A stretch of 64,000 nt of DNA, from the NCBI GenBank assembly GCA_914767715.1, contig OU612074.1:8387501-8451500 (forward strand). Reading direction: 5' to 3'. Shown here in pieces: positions 47,126 through 58,900 of this stretch (its first letter is position 1; each line of letters begins with the position of its first letter). The DNA is from Membranipora membranacea. Lineage: Eukaryota; Bryozoa; Gymnolaemata; Cheilostomatida; Membraniporidae. A program made the position numbers and the translations under genes. Under the pieces are notes generated by a model. The model was not told where the DNA came from. It worked only from the letters and a program-made list of their open reading frames with translations, and did not search any database.

Positions 47126-49331
47126 GACAGCAGATGATAGATTGTCCAGTTCCAAAATTAATCGTCAGCCACTTCTAACCCAAGTGTTTTTCAACCAGCA
47201 GGTTATCTAGTTGCAGGTACACCACGCTGTGCAAACCTAGCCTTTGTGAAGCGATCCCCTCTAAGTAATCGTGTAGTAATGAGACCTTGATGTGAATGCG
47301 TAGTATTTATATATATATTTATATCCCTGACTACTAACTAACGAGCTTGCAGGCCTCCGAAGGCTGATGTGACAGTAGAGCTCAAGTGCCCTTTGTTGAT
47401 GGAATGCACAAGATGAATGAAAATCACCTCCTATTATTGACTTACATTCAATAATCCCAACTATTCAATTTGCTTTTTATACAGTAGTGATGAAATTTCT
47501 TCGTCAACACCCAAGATACAATGCTGCAGGGAGCAAATGTGCTTGCCAAATCCGAATTGGATTGGTCAACTTCAGCACATCCTATTGGAGGTGTGTCATT
47601 TTAAACCAATCATGAATGATCTGCTAAAATCATTGTTCATCACTATTTTTTAGTGTTGGCACCCTAATTCAAAACAATATGGAAATTTGATCTGAAAAGT
47701 CGTCAAAATATTTAGAAGGGAACACTGTTAGTTTTTATCAGTGTGGATTTATAGGACTGTGCTCATTAACTGTTATCTCTTTTGCAATGTTCCTCCAGGG
47801 AAACAAGTGAAGGAAACCTGCCTTGATTTATGTTCTAGAAAAACCAGGAACAGACTCAATGAAAGTGGGACACAACCATAGGAAAGATAAATATTTATAA
47901 CTTTCTGATCTAGTACTTATAAAAAGTGAAGACCGAATTGTTCTACATCACCTAGGCGTGTCACATAGACTGATGTATGAGGAGCTAAGTAGGACAAAAA
48001 GTAGTTCAACTAAAAATACAAAATGACATTATTCAGCAGGACAACTACCAAGTTTTTGAAGTTGTTACAGACACTAACTAAAATCGAATTATCCTTTTCG
48101 CCCTTACTAACTGGACAATCTAGATAGCTTAACCAAACTTGGTGAAGAGTACCTAGATATTCACACTTGGCAACTATTGAATATTATTAAAAAATGGAAT
48201 CTTAATTTTGCATTTCAATACTGTGTCAATGCTATCTGGGTAAGATGAATAATGCATTCAGAGTCTTCAAATTCAAGCTTTGCGATACAACGATTTCCAC
48301 TACAGTGTAGACGTCGCCTTCACTTGGTTGCAAGCATAGGAGTATATGCAATATCACCGCTTTTTTCCAATGTTTTTGTTCCAATTTTTCCAATTTCCAA
48401 ATTAAATATACATATATCAACATCGATGTGTTTAATGCACTTACATTTATTAAAAAATTAAAAATTAAATTGAGACAATAAAGACACAATGCGACTAGCT
48501 TCTACATGATAAGCGAATTTCTAATAATATCTGTATCATAATGACTTGCTACTACACTAACTACTAAACACATGCTCCTGTTGTAGGTTGAGAAATTGAT
48601 GGGAATTCAGATCCAGCAAAATAGAACAGAAGAAAATAGAGTTCCTCACAATCATCTCAATTTGTTATCAATAACTTTGGCACAAAACGCTAGGGCCAGT
48701 ATCCAGGTTCTTGAGTCCCTCCCCACCATCTGCCCTTGCAAAGAATAATCAGTAATCCCGACAAAAGAACTATGAGCCACAATGATGAGGCAATTAGAAA
48801 AGTACAAGAGAGTATCATCCATGATCTAGTTTACTGAATCAACATGCAAGGGGATGGAGATGTTGGTTTGGTTTTAATCATCCGACCAATTCTAATAAAC
48901 CCTACCCTAACACATGCTAGACAATTCTTTAGCAGGAGATGAAAATAGTTTCATGACAAACAACAATCTTGATTTACAAAACTAGCAAAAAAGTTTGGTT
49001 CTGGTACCAAATGAACAGAAGACAGAATTGAAATGAGACACTGTCAGATAGCATGGCCCCGAAATGATGTGAGCGTGTGAGGTACAATGCATGATTTGCC
49101 GAGCCTTCGTCAAAACATCTATTATGCTGTTCTTTTCTTGATGTTAAAATATGAATTGTATAGAGCATGTTGATTGGCCAGACATTGCTATGCAAAAATA
49201 TTATAGAATGATAAAATTGGCTAAATATGTACGAGCACTAAATACTATTTAATATGTAATTGGCTACCCTACAGTCCATGTTCTCAGACTGGAGAAATAA
49301 ACCTATCACATTTACCTACAGTGCTGAATTC
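47126..49331. other. Intergenic region between MPC1 and hexokinase
   Basis: 2.2 kb between the MPC1 stop and the hexokinase start, both on the minus strand. It must include the hexokinase promoter. A TATA-like AT stretch (TATATATATTTATATCC) lies about 190-200 bases before the hexokinase ATG. No further gene or clear repeat seen. Confidence 0.55.
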
Positions 49332-52300
49332 TCAGACTGCCGATGCTTTTTGGGCTTTTGCAGCTAGTTCTTCGGCAGCTTTTTGCTCGGCGAGTTTCTT
49401 GAAATGGAGGTTTATTTCTTTCCTCTGTTCATCTGTACTCATGTAACTGTGGGCAAAAAATCACAGATAGACAAAGTGACATCAAAAGCTTATCGATCAT
49501 AAGAATCTAATCCAATACAGACATTGGTATATATACATATGCGACAGGTATTTTGATGATGGCTGATAATGTTGCCGACATCGGCAACAAAATCTTACCA
49601 CTCTATCTGACCTAAGCGTCACCTTGCGGAAGATCTCAATGCTTGTCAAGTAACGCTTTCTCTGTTTTAAACACATGGGAAGGTTAGATCCTATATAGTC
49701 AACTTTTCAATATAGCGTCAGCATCAAACTTGGGTATAGCAATGATAGACCACAATTGAGAACCTTGATGGTATAAGAGAAGCGATGTAGTGATGAGACT
49801 ACTTAGATAGTCACAACGTGCAACATAAAAAATCCAAATCCTTTAGAGCTGGAGCACAAATCAACCAAGGGTGCTCTTCACGATTGCTATGTACTGATTA
49901 AACTTATCTGGAAAACAGATTCATCTCCTCGGGGAAACAACAGATGTATGAAGGGATGATGATGTTGAGAAAAAGATACTCCGGGAAAGTGGCCATCGCT
50001 ACGCGGCTTGATATTCCAGTGTTTTATATATTACCTAATTATATACGTTTGACAGGTACAAAAGTACACTTTTGATTTTGAAGTTATCATTTACTTCATT
50101 CAATGACAGGCATTGGGTGTGAGCCAGATAAACACGTAGACAATCTTTGAAAATTTGGCATGCTTTCTCATTACTACATTTTGGTACTAGACAGGCGTGC
50201 TTAAATTAAAACCAGAGTTAAGAGTCTAAATGATAGACGTTAAAACTACTAGTCCATCTTCAAAACAGGAACTATGGATATTGTGACAGCCAGAGTCACG
50301 TGATGTAAGAATTTATTCAGTGCCACAAACTCCCTGCCACTTAAAAACTAATAATTATTGATATGAAACCCATTTTTCTAATATTTATCCTGATAAACAA
50401 AAGCATATGTCCACGTATCACAATAAATTTGAAAATGACAAACCACAATGTCATGGGGTGTGACAGATTGATAGTATTTATAGTCTATAGGATATATTTT
50501 TGGTGCACGATGTCCCGACACTATGAGATCCTGATGTGTTGAATAAGGCTTATGAAACCACAGTCTAAGCAATCAAACTGTGCCTGGATGGTTGGTAGTA
50601 GCATTCCTATCACTATGGAAAAACATGAAAAGAAACTGCCCCGGCGGCCTCCCGCGTGCAATCCCTTTGAAGGCATTGTGTGCAAGCGCGCTAACCATTC
50701 AGCCACGCGCCAATTAGGAAATGGGTCGAATAAACACGGTATAGATATTCGCGTCCAAAAAGTCATTCGTCACAATCGGAATTTGACTTTAATGCCATTT
50801 CCATGGGGCGATTACTCCCGAAATCCTTACATAATCGACCCATGGAACCATAGTGATCATCCAATCGTTTCCCCACCTAACCAGCACCAGTATGACTGCA
50901 CTAGTAAATCTGGGTTGTTACTTATATGAATACTCGATGATCTTATCTGGAAACAACAGTTCAGCTGTTTCCGGAGAAGAATATAGGGTAATCATCCAAG
51001 TTACAGCCCAAGAGAAACCTGACTATTCTGGCCATGGCCAAATCTGCTTTAAAAACCGGACTAGATAAGAATACCACTGTGATAAAGACATGAGTTCAGT
51101 ATTTGAAAATATCTTGCGTGCAATTTGTCGGTTTTTCGCTTCAACAAAATCAACATAAAAAGTATGTTTTGATAGTAGTGCCGACGTGATAGGAAAATCA
51201 AACATCCTGCAAATATCCCAATAGACTAATCAGTACATACTTTTTACTGAATGTATCTACTGATAAGACCCAACATCTCTATATAGTCTTACGACTGCTC
51301 GGACTTATACAAAGTGAAACACACATATGGTTACACAACAAATCAAAAAACTGACTAACCAACCAACTGCTGATAGCTACCATGTACTTTCTGTTTACTA
51401 ATAAGTACTCACTTGTTACTCAAACTACTTACTTCACACTGACAGTACTTACTGATAGTTGATGAATCTGTATCCCTGTAGTAGTTGAGCACCTTCGTTA
51501 GTTCCGTGACAAGCAAATAATAACCAATTCCTCGGCTGTACCTTATAAGCAAATCTCATGAAGAGCAGAGAGTAGATAGATAGAGCTGTAACACCATAAT
51601 ACATTATATTACATTACGATACTTTACATGACTCTTTTCAACTCTCTGTTAATACAATTAGCCTAATATGCAAATTATAAAAAAGTGAGTTTTTAAAGGC
51701 TCCAGTGATGCGGCGATAGTTTTGAATTGTCTCAACATCAATAGGTCAACAAACTTTTTGTCATGAATTTGCAAAAAAAATACATCAGTGTGAGATTCTG
51801 ATTGATATGGTCACTATGCCCCTTTATGATTAGTATCGGTGAGGAGCTATACTCTTTTGTCGGCAGTGGGCTTCATATTTAGCATATAATAGACTTCTTA
51901 TCTGGAAATGGAAGTCCAATGGGAGAGTTGTCCCCTCACAGCCAATGAGGATATAATCACCTTAGAGTGTATGACCCTAACACAGCAAAAGCAACATTCC
52001 AACAAGTTGTTTGACAGTTAGAAACAAAATTAATTTTTCCGCTTGAATCTAGCTTAAGCCTGACCAAAAAAAAACAAAGCTGAATTTCAGATGGTTCAAA
52101 TTTGAACAGACAGATTCTAGCTAGTGATTACCGTACATGATGCTAATTGACAGCCAAAGTAAGTTCTATATATTGATGGAGATTATCCGTTCTTAATTAT
52201 TCCAATGAAGAGAGAGTTCATTGATTATTCTAACCCTTGGTTGTTTTATTTTTTAGATGCAAACTCTCCCAGAACCTATTTTAAATAGTATCATCTCAGA

Positions 52301-53942
52301 TATTTGCAAGCTAGAAGCTGAATGTAGGTAGCCACACAATAACAATGAACATACCTCCTGTCATTTTACCGCTGATGTATTCTGGGTCCCTCTTTGTATC
52401 AGCTATGGCTGCTAATGGTAATCCCCAGTTAGCTACTGGACCCCAAAAATGCTGTAAAAGACAGAGATACAAACTGTAACACGAAGATAAAACCAAGAAG
52501 TGACAGCAAGAAACATGAAAAAAAATCCAAAATGGTGCCCATTGTGCTGAGGCTAACATATATAGACAGTGCCATTATAACATATATACAGAATTTGGGA
52601 GTTATTTCTCCTTTCCTCTGTTACTCCTTGATAAAATTGACAACAAGATCATTGGCATCAAATAAAACTGACAACAAGATCATTGGCATCAATTGTATTT
52701 AGCTCAAAATCTGTTTACAATCTTTTCGTAGGTAGCAGCATTCTATTTAACATGCAATAAAGATTCCTTCTATTTAACTTTCATAACATTTTTAAATTTT
52801 AATCTACACTTTGCGCATAACGAATATTAATTCCATGCAACGCCCAATGCAAAACTATAAAAAGCGAAAGATGCATCTATCTGAATTAATCTATTGGTTA
52901 TATTTTGAATGAGGTTAGTTTTCCTTATATTATTGATCACATTGACCATTTTTAGACTTTACTGGGGAACTGGTAGTAGAGCAATGATCCCCGCACGATC
53001 ACCAAGATGAACATCTTCCTTAATTTACTGAAATATGATCAACAATAAAAATTTCATTAAAAAGACTTCTCAAAGTTTACAAAAGAGCGTTTTTTCGCAG
53101 AAAATGTGAGAAACTCTCATTTATACCGAATATAAATCATTGAGAAATTTGTGTGTTAAGATATCAACCAGCTTGTCACTGAAGTTGTTTTATATTACTG
53201 TGTATTTCATATTACTGTGTAGGCCTATATCATATTACTATATTTATATATTATATGTTCAATACATCACCATAGGCCAGTCACTCAATGTTCAAACTCA
53301 CCGTGCTACAAAAATAAAACAAGCCAAATGTTAATGGGGAGCTCATGCAGGTAATTAAAACTCAAACACACAATTACAGGTAAAAGTCAATTATGGAATA
53401 TCTTAATAGCTTAAAGGGCAACCAGGGTTTCAAACAACTTATCATTGATTGTATCTATCTAATAGCAGATTGCACTTTCTGCATATGGAAAACGATAAAA
53501 ACTAATTTGGATGATTATTCAGCCAGAATTCTTGTGAAACATTTCATCCATCAAGTACTCAAACCAAAAATAGAATACCAAAGAGCAGTTTCCTGTTCCT
53601 GTTATTATTTAGCCTGTGCTCTATCATCATTACAGCAATGTCTTGAAACCTCCCCAAAACTAAAGTTTTACCCAGCTTAGAGTCAGCAACTACTTTGAGT
53701 TTTGCATCGTGTAATGCACAAAGCTGATGCTGCCTAGCAGATTATTTACTACTCATTAATGCATTGCTGCGAAACCTTGGTCGCCCTTTAAAACCTAGGA
53801 AATGCCATTAACATTTGTGCAACACTCAAAATATTTGTTTGGCCTATGTACTGAATTGGACAACAATAACAACAAACATAGCCTACCTGCAAAAGTATGC
53901 AACCCACTCATTCTTCATAGCTTTCCGGAAAAATGAGGCCAT
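49332..53942 (-). CDS. MPC1: Mitochondrial pyruvate carrier 1
   Basis: Subunit of the inner-membrane pyruvate carrier (works as a heterodimer with MPC2). Exons on the minus strand: 53887-53942, 53302-53305, 52355-52451, 51453-51585, 49332-49446; 405 nt, 134 aa, TGA stop. The ATG sits in AAGATGG, a good start context. Recognisable MPC1 segments: [16 protein letters not shown] at the N terminus, [60 protein letters not shown] and [11 protein letters not shown]. The Ser-Thr before HFWGP is made by the 4-nt second exon. The C terminus is longer than in vertebrate MPC1 and ends in an Ala/Lys/Glu-rich, probably helical tail. Intron 1 beyond the microexon holds a MITE (53411-53791). Identification is firm. 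Confidence 0.95.
50635..50720 (-). pseudogene. tRNA-like relic
   Basis: Minus strand reads GCGCGTGGCTGAATGGTTAG then CGCGCTTGCA, a good pol III A-box and D-arm with acceptor-like start, but the expected T-arm and B-box are not present at the right spacing. Probably a decayed tRNA or SINE head, in MPC1 intron 4. Confidence 0.4.
52630..52691 (+). repeat. Perfect-core tandem duplication, about 31-bp unit
   Basis: TGACAACAAGATCATTGGCA followed by TCAA occurs twice in a row, 31 bases apart, in MPC1 intron 3. Recent local duplication. Confidence 0.85.
53302..53305 (-). other. MPC1: 4-nt microexon of MPC1
   Basis: On the minus strand: TTTTATTTTTGTAG, then CACG, then GTGAGTTT. Exon 1 ends in AG (phase 2) and exon 3 begins CAT TTT TGG in phase 0, so a direct join shifts the frame, while adding CACG gives AGC ACG CAT: Ser-Thr-His, the conserved residues before FWGP. 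Donor GTGAGT and a long pyrimidine-rich acceptor are both strong. Confidence 0.88.
53411..53791. mobile_element. MITE (TTAAAGGGCAACCAGGG ends), copy 2
   Basis: 381 bases with inverted ends TTAAAGGGCAACCAGGGTTT and GAAACCTTGGTCGCCCTTTAA. Partner of 31469-31841 in opposite orientation. It sits between MPC1 exon 1 and the microexon, about 105 bases upstream of the microexon acceptor. Confidence 0.85.
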
Positions 53943-55947
53943 CTTGATCAGCAGTTACTCTGTATGTACCTCTCTGCAAAAATTGGGTGAATAATTGTAG
54001 CAACAAGCTTTAGATAGCACAGACAAACACATACTCCAGCATGGACAACTTACCTCCTAGGCCACTCAATCAATTTAAAGTTCCATATTAACTTTCAGTA
54101 TCACTCGTCATATGCAACTCTTTAGAAGAGCAGACCAAAACCGCAAAGAATCAATACTCAGGCAGACAAAATAGGTGCTTGTCTAACTTGTGCAAAGCTG
54201 ATGCATCTGGGTCAACAAGCAATATTAGAGGTTGTTTTATATATCACCACAGGCCTTTGTAGTTGGTGCAAGTAGTCGACGCCTTTTCCACTTGGGCACA
54301 AGACCACTGGATTTGCACCAACTACAGAAGGACAGTGTTTATCACTACTACTATAACTTGACAGACACGGACAATGTGTTCCAACATTTGGTAGGTGTTG
54401 GATCAGCTTTCAACATTTAATGACTACAGGACACAGCTTTGTTGTGCACGCAATTCATACTCATGGACCTAAGCATTTATGTTCTGTATGTATGATCAGC
54501 TTGAGCGTGGCCAGTCATCCACTGAATAAAAATTAATACATCTTGATCTATCTCCTCTCTCTTTTCAATTATTGTTGCTCATTTTCTTTGGTTCAATTTT
54601 GGCCCATTATCTGCAATGTCGCTGGTCAATTAGTCATATTTTTGGTTCAAATAACTCAGTGGTGAAATGGTTACTGGCCATGTGAGCTTAGTTTTCTCAG
54701 ACAGTGATAGTTGTAGCTGCAGAAAGTTCCCAAGTTAGCAAATTTGTGGATCACTTCTCTGCAAGAAAAGCAGCTGCATGAAAACAGTGCGATTCCAATA
54801 CATTACTGGACACTCCTACTTTACCCTCTATTGCTTTGGCATTTAATTTCAGGAATATTGCTAAAGTGACCTACTCTCAAAGAAACGGTTTTAATATCTC
54901 AGATTAAACCAATCAGAATGCAGCATAGAACCTCTTGTTCATAGAGAGGAAGAAATCAGGTCGCCCATCTCCATAGTGATCATTGGTCAATATTTTGCTC
55001 ATAACTTTTTTTCTTACTGTTTGTTATTATTTTAAGGTAATCAGTTCTTCCCATCTTTTAAATGCAAAATTAAACATCTCATTCAGTGCATAAAATGCCC
55101 TGTTTGTGAGAGTGACAAAGCTATTAAAGACAGGCTACACCTAATAGTACATTCAGCACTTAATTCCTACATGCTGTGACTTTGAGCATACCTGTATTTA
55201 TTATTTTTATTTGATATATATATATATATATCATAAAAACAATCCATATTTTCACCGTACTGCTAACCATCTACCATCTGCCATCAATTGAATAACTTTT
55301 ATTCAGTTTGATTTGGTCAGACAAGGAGTATCCCTCTGGGTCATTGAACTGTGGCTCCTTCCGTTTGTTGAGAGACACACATCAGCCATAACTGGCAGGT
55401 GCCCCTACAAGTTCTCAACTATACTTTATTTTGAAATGCTTATGAATGAATGACACAGTAATTTCTCAATCATAAAACATACCAGTTATCAAGCAGAGGG
55501 AGGTCTTTCAAAGATACTGGAATGAGTTGATGTGTCTTATGGCAAATTATTGCTACAGATCCCCGCTCAAAATTAGGCCTACCACTCATAGGCTATGGCC
55601 TTTCAATTAGACACATCCTTAGAATTATACATTTCCGTCAATGAGTGAGCAACTTATTAGAAACAGGCCCATAGCAGGTCCCATTGCTCATCAAGTGAAT
55701 GATAAGATAGTGATTTAAGCTGTTTCAATCGAAAGAACCCCTGACAAACTTTTTAATGTCCGGACACCCGAATCAAATGTCATAGAGAAGAGAATCAATA
55801 TGCGATTTAGTGTGCAATCTTAGTTTGCAGACTGTAGCTGAGCAGTTATTTGCTAAAAGATTGCTGCTCGGAAATTCGATTGACTTATTGTATCCATTGT
55901 TATGCCTCATTGTAGATGCTGACAACTCATTGATCACAATATAGGAT
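53943..55947. other. Intergenic region between divergent MPC1 and NWD-like genes
   Basis: 2.0 kb between two head-to-head genes, so it holds both promoters. It includes a hairpin (54254-54331) and a short (TA)n near 55217-55231. I see no gene; first noncoding exons could lie here. Confidence 0.55.
54254..54331. repeat. Hairpin, about 17-bp arms
   Basis: TTTGTAGTTGGTGCAA near 54256 pairs with TTGCACCAACTACA near 54313, then AGAAGG against CCTTT with one bulge. A roughly 42-base spacer separates the arms. Confidence 0.6.
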
Positions 55948-58900
55948 ATGGAGTATGTAGAGGCCGAGGCCTTTGGCCAAGATGAATTTGGATTTGATGA
56001 TCCACCTAGCAAGACTGGACGTGGGAAAAAGAAAGGAGGTGGAAAGACTCGGATATTCGGTAAAATATTCAGACGGTTTCCTTTTTGACCTTCAAAATGC
56101 ATTTTATTATTACAGTGATCATCATAGGCTATGCATAGGCACAGTTATCTGTCTCCCTCAATCGTCATACATCCTAATAATGGTTAATTGACATATAATC
56201 AATTTTAAGACATGAACTAAAGCCTCAGCCATCAGCGACACATTAGGGTCTAATCTAACAACACTTAACTTCTCAGTGGACAAGAGTGGCTGTGGCTTAT
56301 ATTTCTCAGTTAAATGATGTCTGTTTCAAGAACTTGGGGAGGGCTTTAATTTGAGTTCCCTTGCTATTACACAGCTTTAAACCTATTAAAAGTTTTCCAA
56401 CGCTTTTAACTGTTATTTAACTTATGGCTGTAACCCAATTTGTTGTTATTATTTCAGAGGATTCAATCGAGATTCCCTCAAAGATTTTTGTTAATATACC
56501 CCTTGCTGAGGGTGATGAGGAGTGGGTGCCCACCCCGGAGGAGCTCCCTCTATATGTCCTCATGGGTAGACTCAATCACATCCCTCCTCCACTCAATAAA
56601 GTCGTCAAAATCTTTCTCAGTTCTACCTTCACAGGTTAGTTTGTATTATAAACATTGACATGAATTCATGGATTAGTGGTAAAATACACAGTATGGCAAT
56701 CTGTGGAGAAATTTTATCAGTATATTACTTGCTAAATTTCTGGCAGCTTCATTGTTATGCATTGACTGACACCTCGGTAACGACCTTTGAAAACTCAGGC
56801 AATAGAAATTGTGTCAAGCAATCATACATAAATTGCCATACGCTTGTTCAAGGTCAGATTGTTTCTTTTGAAGCCCATCAATTACAATCATTTTCTTCAA
56901 ACAAGAGTTCCAAGCAAATAAGATATCTATTCGCAAAAAAAAATCTCTATGGACGAGCCTTTTTTGGGATTTCAGACAGTTACTCGAATAGCTGAATGAT
57001 CTCCTGTCGTAGAATCGCCACTTGCTGAGGGTAATTTGCGACTTTATATCTGATTTTTATCATCACAGTTTAGTCATTTGTTATTATGACACCATAAGGG
57101 TTTATTGAATTCGCAAATTTAGTTTTGCGTAGTTAATTTTTTGAGCCAGGTCTCTAAATTCAAATTTATTTTTGGGTTTTGTGGAAAGTAGGTACTGATC
57201 CCCCGTTATTCTCACCAGTCCCTATCAGATCTTCATCCTATAAAACAGTTGAGATTGTACAGATAATCAACTTAGACGACCTAGATTGGCATAAAAAGAA
57301 TTCACAGCAAACCACATTAGTGAAACATCACAGAAAGTCCATTCCTGGCTAACAAATACAGAAATTAGCGAATTTTGCTAAATAGCAAATTTGTAAAAAC
57401 CAAAATGCCAGTAGAAATTTGTCAGGATTTGAACAGTAAGTTATTGTATTTGAATGTTATGTAGACATGTACGTGGAGCGTAACTATTTATATATGAATG
57501 TCTATCCCAGACTACAGAACTACTGTAGGCTCAATCATAATCTGGAGTTCCAGGTAAGTACCGTCCCGGCTGTCGCTCTTCACTGTCTTATTACCTAGGG
57601 AGTTTTTTATCTTTTCATGCGAGTAAAGTTTAAGCATGCTAGGCAAAACCAGCAAACTGCCTACCAAATATCAGTGTCAGCTACCAAAGCTTACTTTCTG
57701 ACCGAATTTCAAATTGAATATAAATCAACTAATTTTACACGGGAAAGGTTGATAATTTGGTAAGCAATCATCAAACTTAAAACCAATTTTTGAATTTTCT
57801 AACTAGTGCTCTCTAATGCAGAGCAAGTATTTATATCTGTTGCTTTGGTTTGGATCAGATTATAATCATTACCGATGTCAGACAGCTATATACCTTACCT
57901 CTGTAGATCTCTAATAAAACTTTCCTATTGAAACAAAACCTCTAATGCCTCTCAGCTGGTGTTTACGCAAGGCATGCCAGTAAAGACTGTTAGTTTGCAC
58001 AATGTCTAGCCTCAGTGCTCAACCTCTGGATTAAATTGGTTTACATTGTATGAAGCTAAGGAACGCAGACTACACCACTTGGGTGGTCTGTTTTCATGCC
58101 TTGATTCTATATATGTTATTTTCCCATATGTGTTATTTGTTGACAGGTGGTAGATATGAGATGGGGAGTTAGAGATGAAGCTAGTATGGATCACACAGGA
58201 CCTCAGACATGTATGGATGAACTCAGATCATGTCAGGAGTTGTCCCTGGGTCCTAACTTTGTCGTATGTATTACGCTCCCATCGATTTACAAATAAATAC
58301 ATTTTCATTTACAATGACATCCACAGAAACGGATCCTCAGAAACTTCTCCATGATTGAATTATAAAAACCAGCGCTTCACCATATTTTAGGAAATAGATA
58401 TAATTATTATGGAGCTGTTGACTCAGGGAGTTTGGTATATAAACTCCCTTTTTGACTTACATGGGAACTTGTAGTTGTGCTCTCATTTTCTCATAGGATC
58501 AAAGAGAGGATAACTTTTGATTATTTTAAAATTGATGAGCCCAGAAGTGTTATGACTTCTTTCAGTGTCAAAATATCATATAACTACTTCAGTCCTAGCT
58601 GCCAGACTATATATTGTTGTCTTCAACTGATCACATGTCCCAAACTCACCGCTGACCAGCATCACCTTGCTTGGCTAAGTGATAGGCCAAGTCAATACTG
58701 TGTTGAAGGAATGATACTGTCTCGCAAATTCTGATTTTATTGATCCAATACAGGGTTGTTGTTAAAAAAACTGGTAGGGCCGGCACAAGTCCAAGGCGAG
58801 TCCAAAGTACCACCAGGAGGGGTGCTATAAGCTATTCACCAAGCAATTTCAGGCATATGATTTGCAAACTAAAATCCCAGAACTGCAATATATCATTAGC

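Noticed and set aside
50552-50929. 125-codon plus-strand frame in MPC1 intron 4
   Set aside because: It overlaps a tRNA-like relic on the other strand, shows no recognisable domain, and has no splice or start context that sets it apart.
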